Shown here in pieces: positions 15,201 to 23,185 of a stretch of 34,721 bases of DNA. Where the stretch lies: NCBI GenBank assembly GCA_028285085.1, contig JANQQI010000048.1:1-34721 (forward strand). Reading direction: 5' to 3'. Under the pieces are notes generated by a model that was given only the letters and a program-made list of their open reading frames with translations, was not told the DNA's origin and did no database searches. Each line of letters starts with the position of its first letter. Position 1 is the stretch's first letter. The position numbers were made by a program, and so were the translations under genes. The DNA is from Saprospiraceae bacterium (lineage in GTDB: Bacteria; Bacteroidota; Bacteroidia; Chitinophagales; Saprospiraceae).

Positions 15201-15278
15201 ATCGAGGATGATACCACCATAGCTTTGATCAAGCGATTTAGGATACTGAATGAAGCCGCTGGGGGGACTTTGGACTAG
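12231..15278 (+). CDS. Phage tail tape-measure protein
   Basis: This 1015-residue protein sets tail length in siphovirus-type phages and helps DNA entry. The N-terminal part has the tape-measure core pattern: 'FIKELFRTGVQIDTLSRKA'-like helices around residues 95-115, then 'LTVAQYVAATTAIADLLI', 'LSGALSEWTGG' and 'ILGKAILGEREQLKELGIS'. Residues about 380-800 are highly charged coiled coil rich in Glu, Lys, Arg and Gln. Near residues 780-850 lies an Ala-rich hydrophobic region ('AISARNAAIPGGPILSAIEI') typical of the membrane-inserting part. By the usual 0.15 nm per residue rule it would span a tail of about 150 nm. It is coupled to the preceding gene. Its 3' end overlaps the integrase gene, on the opposite strand, by 41 bp. 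Confidence 0.92.
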   Translation: MARRQVSIFINGRAIANQIKPIRAEKRKVVRELNNMTVGTTAYEKKMRELDKLNPIINRHNQRIRGVASTWDKARVAGGRLLAFTGIAFTADAIVEYTKELFRTGVQIDTLSRKAETVLGPALEYVRRQAQENARDMGLTVAQYVAATTAIADLLIPMGFQRQEAAEMSTTLVDLSGALSEWTGGQRSAEEITKILGKAILGEREQLKELGISIQEADVKARLAEKGLDKLTGTMLQQAKAAATLELITEKSVDAQTSFATNTDSLVRKQQQLSATITDIKQKIARLLIPVFERLLDVATPFVDLIARYLDTPVAAKLKEEQQGLNVLVTRITEANIKQEDRNKLIAELQARYPDFLGQLDAETVTNEELASRLLEVNNQYIYKLALQKEAEKVEAQANRLADKQRMLAERRLEVQKNIVKINEDYKLGLDLTNKSLEERIQLTEQALRQSDAFRKEDGSSNEILARSLAGVLAKIELRKISSKEREVELEQDKLTSLQAYVEELKASLSLQLGIETSKETEAEIETQSINYQRAKLELLKQLASQGDELALKEIARREALAKELEKEEKRAEKAAEREIERQRKQLERLQEMTREKARELRVAALSEDEQRIEAIRQRYAKEIKLAKDLEAKGIREASLERLELERMRDEEIQAFREQLAGEAIERDLEREAEKQELELDQYLDYLEKKEAARQLIDGELRTEEEEELLQLELHYLNMLNLAEQFGFDTVAITEAYRKRKAEIEAKYDKQEIDQTRKLSDAKRELQMAQIGALRESSQALASLVGENTVLSKSLFLFEKSLAAAEVIINLQKEIAAISARNAAIPGGPILSAIEIAKAKARATGSLITIAATSVGGITQRKHGGWLNVTGQDDGITYRAQYLGRPRSGMLPNHPVVLASEVGREYFVSNRALEDPQVFNHVQAIDNIVRRRIPQYRQGGATVPLPAEDSNAAVTSSAAPNLSQLRSTVIELATQVSRLSEQLDQGIYAVIEDDTTIALIKRFRILNEAAGGTLD

Positions 15279-16326
15279 TAATAGATGGAAACTTCGATCG
15301 AAGTTTACGCAAATCGGCTACACCTAACTGCCGCAGATATCGATCCACCTCTTCCAGGGAACTGTGTCGCAGCTGGATTTGCAATTCCTTAATGCTAATC
15401 CCGGCTTTTACACAACTCACAGCCCCCGTATGCTTCCAACTATACACGGTATAACCCTTTCCAAAGTTGAGTTCCTTTAAGAGTTTACGATGCCGATCGT
15501 ACATGGTATTGTAGCCAATGGGTTTACTCTTATCACGCTTTGAAGGGAACAGCCATTCATTCGGATCACGATGCTTCAGATGTTCCAGGGCAGGTAAGAA
15601 AGCATCCGGGATGACGACATACTCCGTTTTATAATTTTTACTGACCTCTCCCCTCACCACAATCTTAGAATCCTCCCAAAGGATATCCCCTACCCTCAAT
15701 AAACGAAGTTCACTATTGGGCCTGATAAAACAGTAATAAACGAATTGTATAAACAACCACAGCTCTTCATCCCGTTCCTGCATCAGCCGAGCCAAACGCT
15801 TTGCTTGATAAGTTTGATAGTAGCGATCTGGAGTCATGTGATTCCGAAGCCTGGCAATAGGCATAATCATCTCCTCCTCCCCTACCCCTTTCAGGAGGTG
15901 ACCGATCAATTGCCGGTGTGCATTGTAAGTTGACTTGTGACGACTATTCGTTAAATGGTTAAAGAAGCCGATCAGGGTTTCACTACTTACCTCACGACCA
16001 TTCAACCACTCAACCAAGTTAAACAAGCGAGACTTGTAGGTTGAATAAGTCTTCGGACGCCAGCGCCCCTTATTATTCTCCAGAAAACGAATCATTTTGA
16101 AGATCAGCGATTCACGCTTAAAGTACTCTGTATGAAGCTCTTCGATAAGTTTTTCAGCAGCTTGGAGTCGCTTGTCTAAAGTATGGTACTTATTAATATC
16201 TCCATACTTCTTCAGGCGCTGTCCCGCTACCTTAAAATCAATATACCAGGTCTTGGATAGGTCTCGATTTTTGGGCCTTATCGAGAATTCGGGAAGTTGA
16301 GGTAAAAATTTTTTTTCTATTGCCAT
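15238..16326 (-). CDS. Tyrosine-family site-specific integrase
   Basis: This 362-residue phage-type integrase has an N-terminal arm-binding region (about 1-90), a SAM-like core-binding domain (about 95-180), and a C-terminal catalytic domain. The catalytic residues are visible: Arg in 'CFIRPNSELRLL', the beta-hairpin Lys in 'GEVSKNYKTEYV', the box II segment 'YSWKHTGAVSC', His in 'LQLRHSSLEEV' and the nucleophilic Tyr in 'VDRYLRQLG'. Box II has Lys where classical integrases have Arg, a variant I recall in Bacteroidota integrases. It is transcribed from beside the tRNA-Ala gene into the prophage and ends inside the tape-measure gene. The ATG at 16326 gives a complete N-terminal domain. It should catalyse integration and excision at the tRNA locus. 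Confidence 0.93.
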   Translation of the reverse strand: MAIEKKFLPQLPEFSIRPKNRDLSKTWYIDFKVAGQRLKKYGDINKYHTLDKRLQAAEKLIEELHTEYFKRESLIFKMIRFLENNKGRWRPKTYSTYKSRLFNLVEWLNGREVSSETLIGFFNHLTNSRHKSTYNAHRQLIGHLLKGVGEEEMIMPIARLRNHMTPDRYYQTYQAKRLARLMQERDEELWLFIQFVYYCFIRPNSELRLLRVGDILWEDSKIVVRGEVSKNYKTEYVVIPDAFLPALEHLKHRDPNEWLFPSKRDKSKPIGYNTMYDRHRKLLKELNFGKGYTVYSWKHTGAVSCVKAGISIKELQIQLRHSSLEEVDRYLRQLGVADLRKLRSKFPSITSPKSPQRLHSVS

Positions 16327-16360
16327 TTTGAAGTTTGGACGGCAATAGTTCTAAGACGTG

Positions 16361-16380
16361 TTTGTCCACGATTTGTCTAC
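16361..16380. promoter_or_regulatory. 11-bp-spaced direct repeats, possible integrase arm sites
   Basis: TTTGTCCAC (16361-16369) and TTTGTCTAC (16372-16380) start 11 bp apart, about one helical turn, between the integrase start and the tRNA. This placement and phasing fit arm-type integrase or excisionase binding sites of the attachment region. They could alternatively be operator sites of the integrase promoter. Confidence 0.4.
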
Positions 16381-16389
16381 AAGTTTTTT

Positions 16390-16428
16390 AAAACTTTGCA
16401 ACCAATTGAATATCAATCAGTTGCAAAG
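16390..16428 (-). terminator. Hairpin just downstream of tRNA-Ala (terminator or attachment-site inverted repeat)
   Basis: On the minus strand CTTTGCAAC and GTTGCAAAG (plus-strand positions 16420-16428 and 16394-16402) form a perfect 9-bp stem, with a second inner pairing (ATTGA/TCAAT). The stem is followed by four T. It starts 7 bases past the tRNA 3' end, so it fits a tRNA terminator. Equally, an inverted repeat here could be the integrase core-binding pair. Confidence 0.45.
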
Positions 16429-16433
16429 CACTT

Positions 16434-16508
<75 letters not shown>

Positions 16509-16544
16509 GCATTTATTGAATGGCCCTACTTTTTGAGCCGGACG

Positions 16545-16552
16545 CAAATTTA
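16545..16552 (-). promoter_or_regulatory. Promoter -7 element for tRNA-Ala
   Basis: On the minus strand TAAATTTG is a perfect TAnnTTTG element, 36 bp before the tRNA 5' end. No clear TTG lies 20 bp upstream. The predicted transcription start falls near 16538. Confidence 0.45.
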
Positions 16553-16762
16553 ATAACTTTCTCGAAATAGTGCAGCGATTTCACTGGAAATAAGCAAAAA
16601 GCCTACTTGGTGCCCATCCCTTTGCACACGAAGCCATTCCCTAGCGTACAAGCAATTCAAATTAATTTTAAAGAAACAGTCTAAAAGAATCATTTTATCA
16701 TCCAGTGGATCGTTCTAGATCATGTTTAAAATGAATTCCCCGAAAATCAATTGAAGAACCCC

Positions 16763-18085
16763 ATGTGGAAAATTACAATCATCAAAACCGCAGCCTTGAT
16801 CTTCATCAGCTGTCTGCCTCATGCTTTACTAGCTCAGGCACCTAGCCCGGCATTGGTTGGGTATTTCCAGAACTGGCAACTCCCCGATGCGCCTTATATC
16901 CCACTTGATCAAATTGACGCGCGTTACAACGTGGTAGATGTTGCCTTCGCATTGCCCAAACCCGGAACAGACTACAACATGCAGTTTATTCCGGATCAGG
17001 TATCGCCCGTAACTTTTATTTCACAGGTCCAAAGCTTGCAGACACAGGGCCAAAAAGTATTAATCAGCGTAGGTGGAGCGACTGCCCCCATTTCTTTGGA
17101 TAATACGACGGAGAGAGACTCTTTTGTTGTTTCTATGACCAACATCATCAATACCTACAATTTTGATGGCCTCGATATTGACCTGGAAGGCAGTTCTCTT
17201 TCGGTCAGCGGTGGCACCATTTCGGCCCCCGTTGACCCAGCAATTATTAATCTCATTGATGCGATTAAAGCCATCATGGCTAATTACTACGCCCAAAATA
17301 ATCAACGGCTAATCCTGACGATGGCGCCGGAGACTGCTTTTGTGCAGGGCGGACAATCTTCCTACGGTGGAATTTGGGGCGCTTACCTACCGGTCATTGA
17401 TGCTCTAAGAGATTCCATAGACATCCTTCATGTGCAGCTATACAATAGCGGTTCCATGTTCGGTATTGATGGCAATATTTACACTCAGGGTACCGCAGAT
17501 TTTATCATCGCCATGTGCGAAGCGGTCATTCAGGGGTTTAATACCGCAGGTGGCCTATTTGCAGGCCTGCCCGCCAGTAAAATAGCGGTTGGACTACCAG
17601 CTTGCCCTATGGCGGCTGGCGGCGGTTTTACAAGTACCGATACAGTAAAAGCAGCCGTAGATTATTTGCGAGGAAATGGTCCACAACCTGGTTCCTACAC
17701 TTTGGTCAATCCAGCGGGCTATTCTGACTTAAGGGGTATGATGACGTGGAGTATCAACTGGGATGCTACCCCAAATTGTAGCGCCGCCTATGCATACGCG
17801 ACGAATTACCAAAGCATATTTGAACTCACTACATCGACCGCATCCTTACCTATTCATATGGATCATATTACTGTTTATCCCAATCCTGCGCGAGCATTTA
17901 TTCACCTTGATATTTCACAGCCTCTTACCACTCCATTAAACACCTACATCTATAATTCACTGGGTAAAATTGTTTTATCAAAACGCATTGATCAACAAAA
18001 CGATAGGCTCAATATTTCTCATTTGCCGCAAGGCATCTATTATTTGAAAATCGACAATCATCAACAAACAATCTTTAAGTACTAA
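16763..18085 (+). CDS. Secreted GH18 chitinase-like protein with T9SS sorting domain
   Basis: The ATG at 16763 (440 residues) is preferred over an in-frame TTG 12 bp upstream, because it starts the signal peptide cleanly ('MWKITIIKTAALIFISC', then 'LLAQA'). The GH18 barrel carries the catalytic signature 'FDGLDIDLEG' (DxxDxDxE) at about residues 134-144, with the acid Glu intact. Upstream is 'VLISVGGAT' (the SxGG strand), and near the barrel end is 'GMMTWSINWD'. These residues cleave beta-1,4-N-acetylglucosamine polymers by substrate-assisted catalysis. The last 75 residues are a type A T9SS sorting domain ('ITVYPNPARAF', 'LPQGIYYLKID'), so the enzyme is exported across the outer membrane. 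It is a single gene, the first host gene beyond the tRNA. Confidence 0.93.
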   Translation: MWKITIIKTAALIFISCLPHALLAQAPSPALVGYFQNWQLPDAPYIPLDQIDARYNVVDVAFALPKPGTDYNMQFIPDQVSPVTFISQVQSLQTQGQKVLISVGGATAPISLDNTTERDSFVVSMTNIINTYNFDGLDIDLEGSSLSVSGGTISAPVDPAIINLIDAIKAIMANYYAQNNQRLILTMAPETAFVQGGQSSYGGIWGAYLPVIDALRDSIDILHVQLYNSGSMFGIDGNIYTQGTADFIIAMCEAVIQGFNTAGGLFAGLPASKIAVGLPACPMAAGGGFTSTDTVKAAVDYLRGNGPQPGSYTLVNPAGYSDLRGMMTWSINWDATPNCSAAYAYATNYQSIFELTTSTASLPIHMDHITVYPNPARAFIHLDISQPLTTPLNTYIYNSLGKIVLSKRIDQQNDRLNISHLPQGIYYLKIDNHQQTIFKY

Positions 18086-18207
18086 GTACAGTTAAAATTA
18101 TTCGAAATATCGACAAAGCAACAACTCAAACGTAAATCTTCATCTCACTCAAAATCCTTTTAATATCCATTTATTTAACCCTATCTTAGGCGCAAAACCC
18201 CTTTGCC

Positions 18208-19161
18208 ATGAAACAACTATCCTTTGCCAATAATGATACTATGCCAGCCATTGGACTAGGCACCTGGAAGTCACAACCGGGAGAAGTATACAATGCCGTC
18301 CGCGAAGCGATCCGCATCGGCTATAGGCACATCGACTGTGCCTTTATTTACATGAATGAAGCAGAAATCGGGCAGGCACTCAGCGATGCCATCGCTGCCG
18401 GAGAAGTAACGCGGCAGGAGCTATGGATCACGTCCAAGCTCTGGAATAATGCCCATCGAGAAGCCGATGTATTACCTGCCTTACGCAAGACGCTCAGCGA
18501 TTTGCAGCTTGATTATCTTGACCTTTATCTTGTGCACTGGCCCGTTGCACATCAGCCGGATAAGGTAGGCGTAAAAACGGGCGCTGATTTTGTCCCTCTC
18601 AACGAAGTACCCATCGCCGAAACCTGGCGTGGTATGGAAGCCGCCGCCGATGCTGGCTTGGCGCGGCATATCGGCGTGTCAAATTTCAGCGTGAAGAAGA
18701 TCTCGGACTTGCTGCAAACGGCGCGCATTCGCCCCGAAGTTAATCAGGTCGAATTGCATCCGCTGCTCCAGCAGCAGGCTTTGTTCGATTACTGTGCTTC
18801 CGAAAACATCTACCTCACGGCCTACTCTCCGCTGGGCTCGGGTGATCGCAGTGCCGAGATGAAAGCCGCCAACGAACCCAGTCTGCTGGAGAATCCGGTG
18901 ATCAACGATATTGCAAACAAAAACGGCTGCACCGCCGCTCAGGTCTTGATCGGATGGGCGGCCCAACGCGGCACCAGCGTGATCCCGAAATCTACGAATC
19001 CGGGCCGCTTGCGGCAGAACCTGGAAGCCAGCAATCTGATCCTTGCACGCGAGGATATGGATACCATCGCGGGATTGGATCGCCACTTCCGTTTTATTAA
19101 CGGACAATTTTGGGCCATGGAAGGCTCACCCTACACGGTTGCCTCACTTTGGGATGAATGA
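18208..19161 (+). CDS. Aldo/keto reductase
   Basis: This 317-residue NADPH-dependent oxidoreductase has the usual length for an AKR barrel. The catalytic tetrad is complete: Asp43 and Tyr48 in 'YRHIDCAFIYMNE', Lys77 in 'LWITSKLWN' and His110 in 'LDLYLVHWP'. The C-terminal nucleotide-binding loop reads 'SVIPKSTNPGRLRQN', typical of the family. It reduces aldehydes or ketones; the exact substrate cannot be read from sequence. It overlaps the following arylamine N-acetyltransferase gene by four bases (ATGA), so the two are co-translated. A TATCTTAG element at 18182-18189, 19 bp before the start, may be the promoter -7 box, though it lacks an upstream TTG. Confidence 0.95.
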   Translation: MKQLSFANNDTMPAIGLGTWKSQPGEVYNAVREAIRIGYRHIDCAFIYMNEAEIGQALSDAIAAGEVTRQELWITSKLWNNAHREADVLPALRKTLSDLQLDYLDLYLVHWPVAHQPDKVGVKTGADFVPLNEVPIAETWRGMEAAADAGLARHIGVSNFSVKKISDLLQTARIRPEVNQVELHPLLQQQALFDYCASENIYLTAYSPLGSGDRSAEMKAANEPSLLENPVINDIANKNGCTAAQVLIGWAAQRGTSVIPKSTNPGRLRQNLEASNLILAREDMDTIAGLDRHFRFINGQFWAMEGSPYTVASLWDE

Positions 19162-19922
19162 TTGATCAACAGGCCTACTTCGAACGGATCGGCTACCACG
19201 GAGCACCCGCAGTGACAGCTCCATGCTTGCGGCAGCTCCATGCTCGGCAAGTGATGTCCGTTCCTTTTGAGGATTTAGATATTCACGAGGAGGTGCCTTT
19301 ATCGTTGGCGCTTCCCGATTTGTTCGATAAGGTGGTACAGCAGCAAAGAGGTGGTTTTTGCTACGAGCTAAACTATCTCTTTGCTAGCTTGCTGCGCCAG
19401 TTGGGTTTTGAAGTCACTTTGCTCTCCGCCCGGATTTTTAATCTACCCGATCAGTTAGGTCCGCCTTTTGATCATCTTGTACTCTTAGTCTCACTGGCTT
19501 CCGACCGCTATCTGTTGGATGTGGGCTACGGTGATTTATTCATTGAACCTTTGCGGTGGACATTTGGAATCACCCAACGGGATCAGTTTCATCATTTTCA
19601 ACTCCGAGAAGCTAAAAACTGTGTAGAGCTTTGGATGAGTTCTCTGGGCGAAGCAGACTTTGAGCTCCGTTATATAATTGACACTAGGCCAAGGCGCATT
19701 GAGGACTTTGCGAAGGCCTGCCATGACAAGCAGCATGATGCAGACTCTTATTTCGTACAAAATCGGCTGTGCACTTTGCCCACACCTAAAGGACGAATTA
19801 CTCTTTTCAATGACACTTTTACCGAACGCATCGATGGGCAAAAACATCAAGAGCCAATCAAGGATGAGCAACACTTCCGCGCTATTTTAAGAAACCGCTT
19901 TGGAATCGTTCTAGATGCATAG
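19158..19922 (+). CDS. Arylamine N-acetyltransferase
   Basis: This 254-residue enzyme moves acetyl from acetyl-CoA to arylamines or hydrazines through a cysteine thioester. The Cys-His-Asp triad is present: Cys68 in 'RGGFCYELN', His106 in 'PPFDHLVLLV' and Asp121 in 'YLLDVGYGD'. The length fits the bacterial NAT family (about 250-280). It is translationally coupled to the aldo/keto reductase (ATGA overlap), suggesting a joint role in detoxifying or modifying small molecules, which is inference. Its stop lies only four bases from the stop of the convergent helical-repeat gene at 19927, with no terminator hairpin between them. Confidence 0.95.
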   Translation: MIDQQAYFERIGYHGAPAVTAPCLRQLHARQVMSVPFEDLDIHEEVPLSLALPDLFDKVVQQQRGGFCYELNYLFASLLRQLGFEVTLLSARIFNLPDQLGPPFDHLVLLVSLASDRYLLDVGYGDLFIEPLRWTFGITQRDQFHHFQLREAKNCVELWMSSLGEADFELRYIIDTRPRRIEDFAKACHDKQHDADSYFVQNRLCTLPTPKGRITLFNDTFTERIDGQKHQEPIKDEQHFRAILRNRFGIVLDA

Positions 19923-19926
19923 GCTC

Positions 19927-21378
19927 CTATCCCATCAATTCCAATTGTTCTAATAACCAATCCTTATCCGAAAGATGTTTTGTGGCGTTGATCTTTTGGC
20001 GTAGTTTCTCGATTCGAGCGGCCTGATAACGTGTTTTGGGATTACGCAACTGACGTAAGAGGTTGATGAAATTATTGTTCCGAGTCCGCTTGTAAGGAAG
20101 AATGGCGGATTTGGGCAAGCGGAAAACGTATAATTTAAAGGCATCCATTTTCGCATCCAGCAATTCCGAGTCCGTCTCGTAGTAAATTTTTAACTCCAGG
20201 CGTCGGGCGGCCAGTTTATAAAACCAATCTTCGTAATGATCGGCTAGCAGATTCAAGGCTTCATCGTAAGCCTGATTTTTAAAATGAAAAGTAGCCAAAT
20301 TGAAGTGGTACACATCCTGTGGAAAGCGCGTTCCACTGATCCGATTTTTATAATCTTCCAAAAATTGACGCACCCAAGCTCTGGCATTTACCCGCAATCC
20401 CATCGTCACAATATTTTTGACCGTAGAAGGCAATAGCCCCCCCTGAAAATCCAAATATCCCGCCGCGAGATGGCTCTGGTACAACGCAAAGAGTTCAGAT
20501 TCCAAATGTTTATCTCCTCGATTGTAGCGGTAGATAATGAAGTTGCGGCTCAGTCCATGCAAGTCTTGCAAAGAAGCCAGTGGTAAGACTTCGCCCCGCT
20601 CGGCCAGCATTTGTTTGAGTTGCCAATAAGCATCATCATCGGTTGCTTCGATGGATTTCAACATATCAAAAGCCAAGTAATATAAAGCAATGACCGGTTC
20701 TTCCAACAAGCCATAACGTTCATAAATCACTCTGATATCTTCCAGAAAACGGACCGCACTATCTACTGCAATTGGCCGACGAAAGGTATTTTCGGATAGC
20801 AAAAAGCAAACATCTTCTAATCGATTTAACACATAGTATATGTCAAGAAAGCGATTCATTTCATTCAGGGCAGTTGCTTCGATCAGCTTTCCTTCTAAGA
20901 TGCGGGATTGCCAGTGTTCCTGCTGCCCACGAAACTGCCGATGGTAGTCCGCCTTAATTTCTGGTTGTGTTTGTTGCGCCTTTTTCAGCTTTTTCAAGAT
21001 CGGTTCATAAAGATCGTAGGCATTCCGTTCTCGGAAAAAACGGGATAGGTTCAGTAGCTTTTCTTGTTGTTGCGTATCTTGATTGGTGCAATGCAGATGG
21101 ATAAATTGATAGACCTTTTGTAAAAATACAGAAATGAGTTTGTCGAGTCGATCTCGTTGATAAGCTTCGGTGGGGAAACAATGGGTAAAAACCGCTTCGC
21201 GATCAAGTTGCTGTTGGGTAAATTGGGGATAGAAAGGTCTCAGATAAGTCCAAAGTTTTAATACCTCTCGCTGTTGTTTGCCTCGGAGAAAATAAGGAGA
21301 AGACAGAAATAATTGCAAGTGCTGCAATTCATCTTCTCTAAGTATCCGTAGTGTTCTCAGTAGTTTGCTGCTATGCAT
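19927..21378 (-). CDS. Helical-repeat protein of unknown function
   Basis: This 483-residue soluble protein is almost all alpha-helix, rich in Leu, Gln and Tyr, with no signal peptide, membrane segment or enzyme motif. The N-terminal 90 residues ('LLRTLRILREDELQHLQLF', 'SSPYF', 'LDKLISVFLQKVYQF') resemble those of the 490-residue prophage protein at 6702-8174. The middle and C-terminus have helix pairs of TPR-like length ('FHFKNQAYDEALNLLADHYE'). Proteins of this architecture appear, from my recollection, to be expanded in Saprospiria, but I know no function. It is monocistronic and converges on the arylamine N-acetyltransferase gene. Confidence 0.8.
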   Translation of the reverse strand: MHSSKLLRTLRILREDELQHLQLFLSSPYFLRGKQQREVLKLWTYLRPFYPQFTQQQLDREAVFTHCFPTEAYQRDRLDKLISVFLQKVYQFIHLHCTNQDTQQQEKLLNLSRFFRERNAYDLYEPILKKLKKAQQTQPEIKADYHRQFRGQQEHWQSRILEGKLIEATALNEMNRFLDIYYVLNRLEDVCFLLSENTFRRPIAVDSAVRFLEDIRVIYERYGLLEEPVIALYYLAFDMLKSIEATDDDAYWQLKQMLAERGEVLPLASLQDLHGLSRNFIIYRYNRGDKHLESELFALYQSHLAAGYLDFQGGLLPSTVKNIVTMGLRVNARAWVRQFLEDYKNRISGTRFPQDVYHFNLATFHFKNQAYDEALNLLADHYEDWFYKLAARRLELKIYYETDSELLDAKMDAFKLYVFRLPKSAILPYKRTRNNNFINLLRQLRNPKTRYQAARIEKLRQKINATKHLSDKDWLLEQLELMG

Positions 21379-21470
21379 AATGCGCCGATGCTTCGAGAGA
21401 TTTCGGGAAAAATGTAATGGCTTTTTAAAGCACTAAAAACCAGCTTTGGTTATCTGCTTGCGCTAATTCG

Positions 21471-21497
21471 ATACCCAAGACAAAGTGATTTGGGTAT
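21471..21497. repeat. 8-bp inverted repeat in the 292-bp divergent gap
   Basis: ATACCCAA (21471-21478) and TTGGGTAT (21490-21497) form a perfect dyad with an 11-base spacer, between the divergent starts at 21378 (-) and 21671 (+). It could be an operator for either gene. Nothing else is evident in this gap. Confidence 0.35.
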
Positions 21498-21670
21498 TAT
21501 CGGTCTAATACATTCATCTTTAACGATATAACTCATCACCAACCTCCCCAAGCTCAAAAGCCACCGATAACTGATCCGTTTTTTGGTGTCTTCACAAAAC
21601 GTCATACATCAGCTTGGCAAAAGAAGATGTATTTATAACAACTCACTAATTTAACAAAATCAACTAAACC

Positions 21671-22552
21671 ATGCGGCAGTTTACGCTCCTCGTCCTATTC
21701 TCACTATCTTTTCAACCATTAGATGCTCAATTTATTGCAGCTCTCAATACTGAGAATGTAGAAGATATTGTCAATAAAATCGATGTTCGCTATAGTGTAA
21801 ACTATGGCCCCCATGTTACTCGAAATGATATTTTACTCTATCTACAAGATCTGGTTGACGTAAAACCGACAAGTAGTGTAGAGTGTCAGCCGGGAGGAGA
21901 TATAAAATGTACCAGTTGCCCGATCGGCCCGGAAGAAATCATGATTCTCCGTTGGAATCAGCTATTTTTCGAGGCAGATTCGAGTTTCGGTAGCTATTTT
22001 GATTTGGATAATGGTTGGATCGATGCTTATCTGACGACCATGCCGGGCTTGATGTTTACACATATCAGTGATTTCAAATTCAAAATCTTTGCGTTCAATG
22101 GTCGCTGTGCGGATATTCAAAGTGATTATTTGATCATTATTATCGATAAGGATATCGATTTCAATTCTCTTACCTCCGCCGTAGAAAGCCTCTCGATGGA
22201 TACCATTCGATATTACGGAACGATGTATCTTGAGATTGATGATTTAGAGGTAGAATTAGCGGAGGAAACCACCGAGTTATCCACCGTAGCCGATATCACG
22301 ATGTCCGTCTCACCTAACCCTACTCATCAAGATGTTAACGTCCAGTATCAGTTGGGGAACGATAGTGCTTTACAACTGGACATTTTAGAACCGATGACGG
22401 GTAAGACAGTCCAGTCTCTACTCCAATTAGCTCATCAGGCGCCCGGCCAATATGAATATCATATTACGCTCTCTGACTTACCCAAAGGGATGTATCTGCT
22501 TCGTCTGCGCACCGAGACGCAAACGATTATTCGAAAGATCATTAAAATGTAG
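21671..22552 (+). CDS. T9SS-secreted protein of unknown function
   Basis: This 293-residue protein has an N-terminal signal peptide (about residues 1-19, ending 'PLDAQ') and a C-terminal type A sorting domain of about 80 residues ('MSVSPNPTHQDVNVQY' ... 'LPKGMYLLRLRTETQTI'). It should therefore be exported by T9SS. The 190-residue passenger domain contains four Cys, including a 'CQPGGDIKCTSCPIGPEE' cluster that may form disulfides, and a hydrophobic 'YLIIIIDKDIDFNSL' strand. I do not recognise the passenger fold. It converges on the DUF805 gene through a strong bidirectional hairpin. Confidence 0.85.
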   Translation: MRQFTLLVLFSLSFQPLDAQFIAALNTENVEDIVNKIDVRYSVNYGPHVTRNDILLYLQDLVDVKPTSSVECQPGGDIKCTSCPIGPEEIMILRWNQLFFEADSSFGSYFDLDNGWIDAYLTTMPGLMFTHISDFKFKIFAFNGRCADIQSDYLIIIIDKDIDFNSLTSAVESLSMDTIRYYGTMYLEIDDLEVELAEETTELSTVADITMSVSPNPTHQDVNVQYQLGNDSALQLDILEPMTGKTVQSLLQLAHQAPGQYEYHITLSDLPKGMYLLRLRTETQTIIRKIIKM

Positions 22553-22574
22553 ATTCGCAAATTCTTTATAGCAA

Positions 22575-22611
22575 AAAGCGGTAGGTCAGACCTGGTCCAA
22601 CCTACCGCTTT
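22575..22611. terminator. Bidirectional hairpin terminator
   Basis: AAAGCGGTAGGT (22575-22586) and ACCTACCGCTTT (22600-22611) form a perfect 12-bp stem with a small nested GACC/GGTC stem in the loop. On the minus strand the stem is followed by five T, ending the DUF805 transcript. It also lies just past the stop of the plus-strand T9SS gene. Confidence 0.85.
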
Positions 22612-22632
22612 GGGAGTTGTTTGGATAAATTG

Positions 22633-23028
22633 CTAATCCACCAAATGTTTTGAAATATCATCTGGATCTACTTCTTTCGGATTGGGGCCCCATTGATTTT
22701 CTCCGGGCTGACCTTCGGTCGCCAGAAAAACAATTAGGATGATTGCTCCCACAAAAGGGATGAAAGAAATCAATAACCACCATCCACTTCGGCCTGTATC
22801 GTGCAGGCGACGGACAGCCACGGCCAAACTAGGCACCAAAGTCACTAAAGCAAAAACCAAAGCCACTAAGCCAAACAGCATTGCACCGCCTCGGCCAGTC
22901 AGCATAGAAAGCATGTTGAGCCCCATTGAAATGATGAAGTTGAACAAAAAGAAGTACCAATATTCACTGCGGCGAGAGCGGCCACTGAAATCGGAAAAAC
23001 GACGGAAAGCCATTAAATACCAGTCCAT
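22633..23028 (-). CDS. DUF805 family inner-membrane protein
   Basis: This 131-residue protein starts with the family hallmark 'FRRFSDFSGRSRRSEYWYF', followed by four hydrophobic segments (about residues 25-42, 48-68, 80-100 with 'LHDTGRSGWWLL', and 'FVGAIILIVFLA'). It ends in a soluble tail with 'GENQWGPNPKE'. DUF805 proteins (YhaH/YhaI type) are small inner-membrane proteins of unknown function. All conserved signatures (FSGRxxRxEYW, RRLHDTGxSGWW, GxNxYGPNP-like) are present, so the gene looks intact. It is single and ends at the hairpin at 22575-22611. Confidence 0.95.
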   Translation of the reverse strand: MDWYLMAFRRFSDFSGRSRRSEYWYFFLFNFIISMGLNMLSMLTGRGGAMLFGLVALVFALVTLVPSLAVAVRRLHDTGRSGWWLLISFIPFVGAIILIVFLATEGQPGENQWGPNPKEVDPDDISKHLVD

Positions 23029-23185
23029 AGAGTTGGGTTTAAAGTTAGAAATGTGTTGTTTTAGTTTAATTAAAATTGGGCCTGATCAATAGCTATAAAA
23101 GCGGCAAAGACTATACCGTGCTAGTAGGATCACACACTCTAAAATACAAAAGTTTGGCTTCCGACAAAGTCTTATCAATCCTTAT

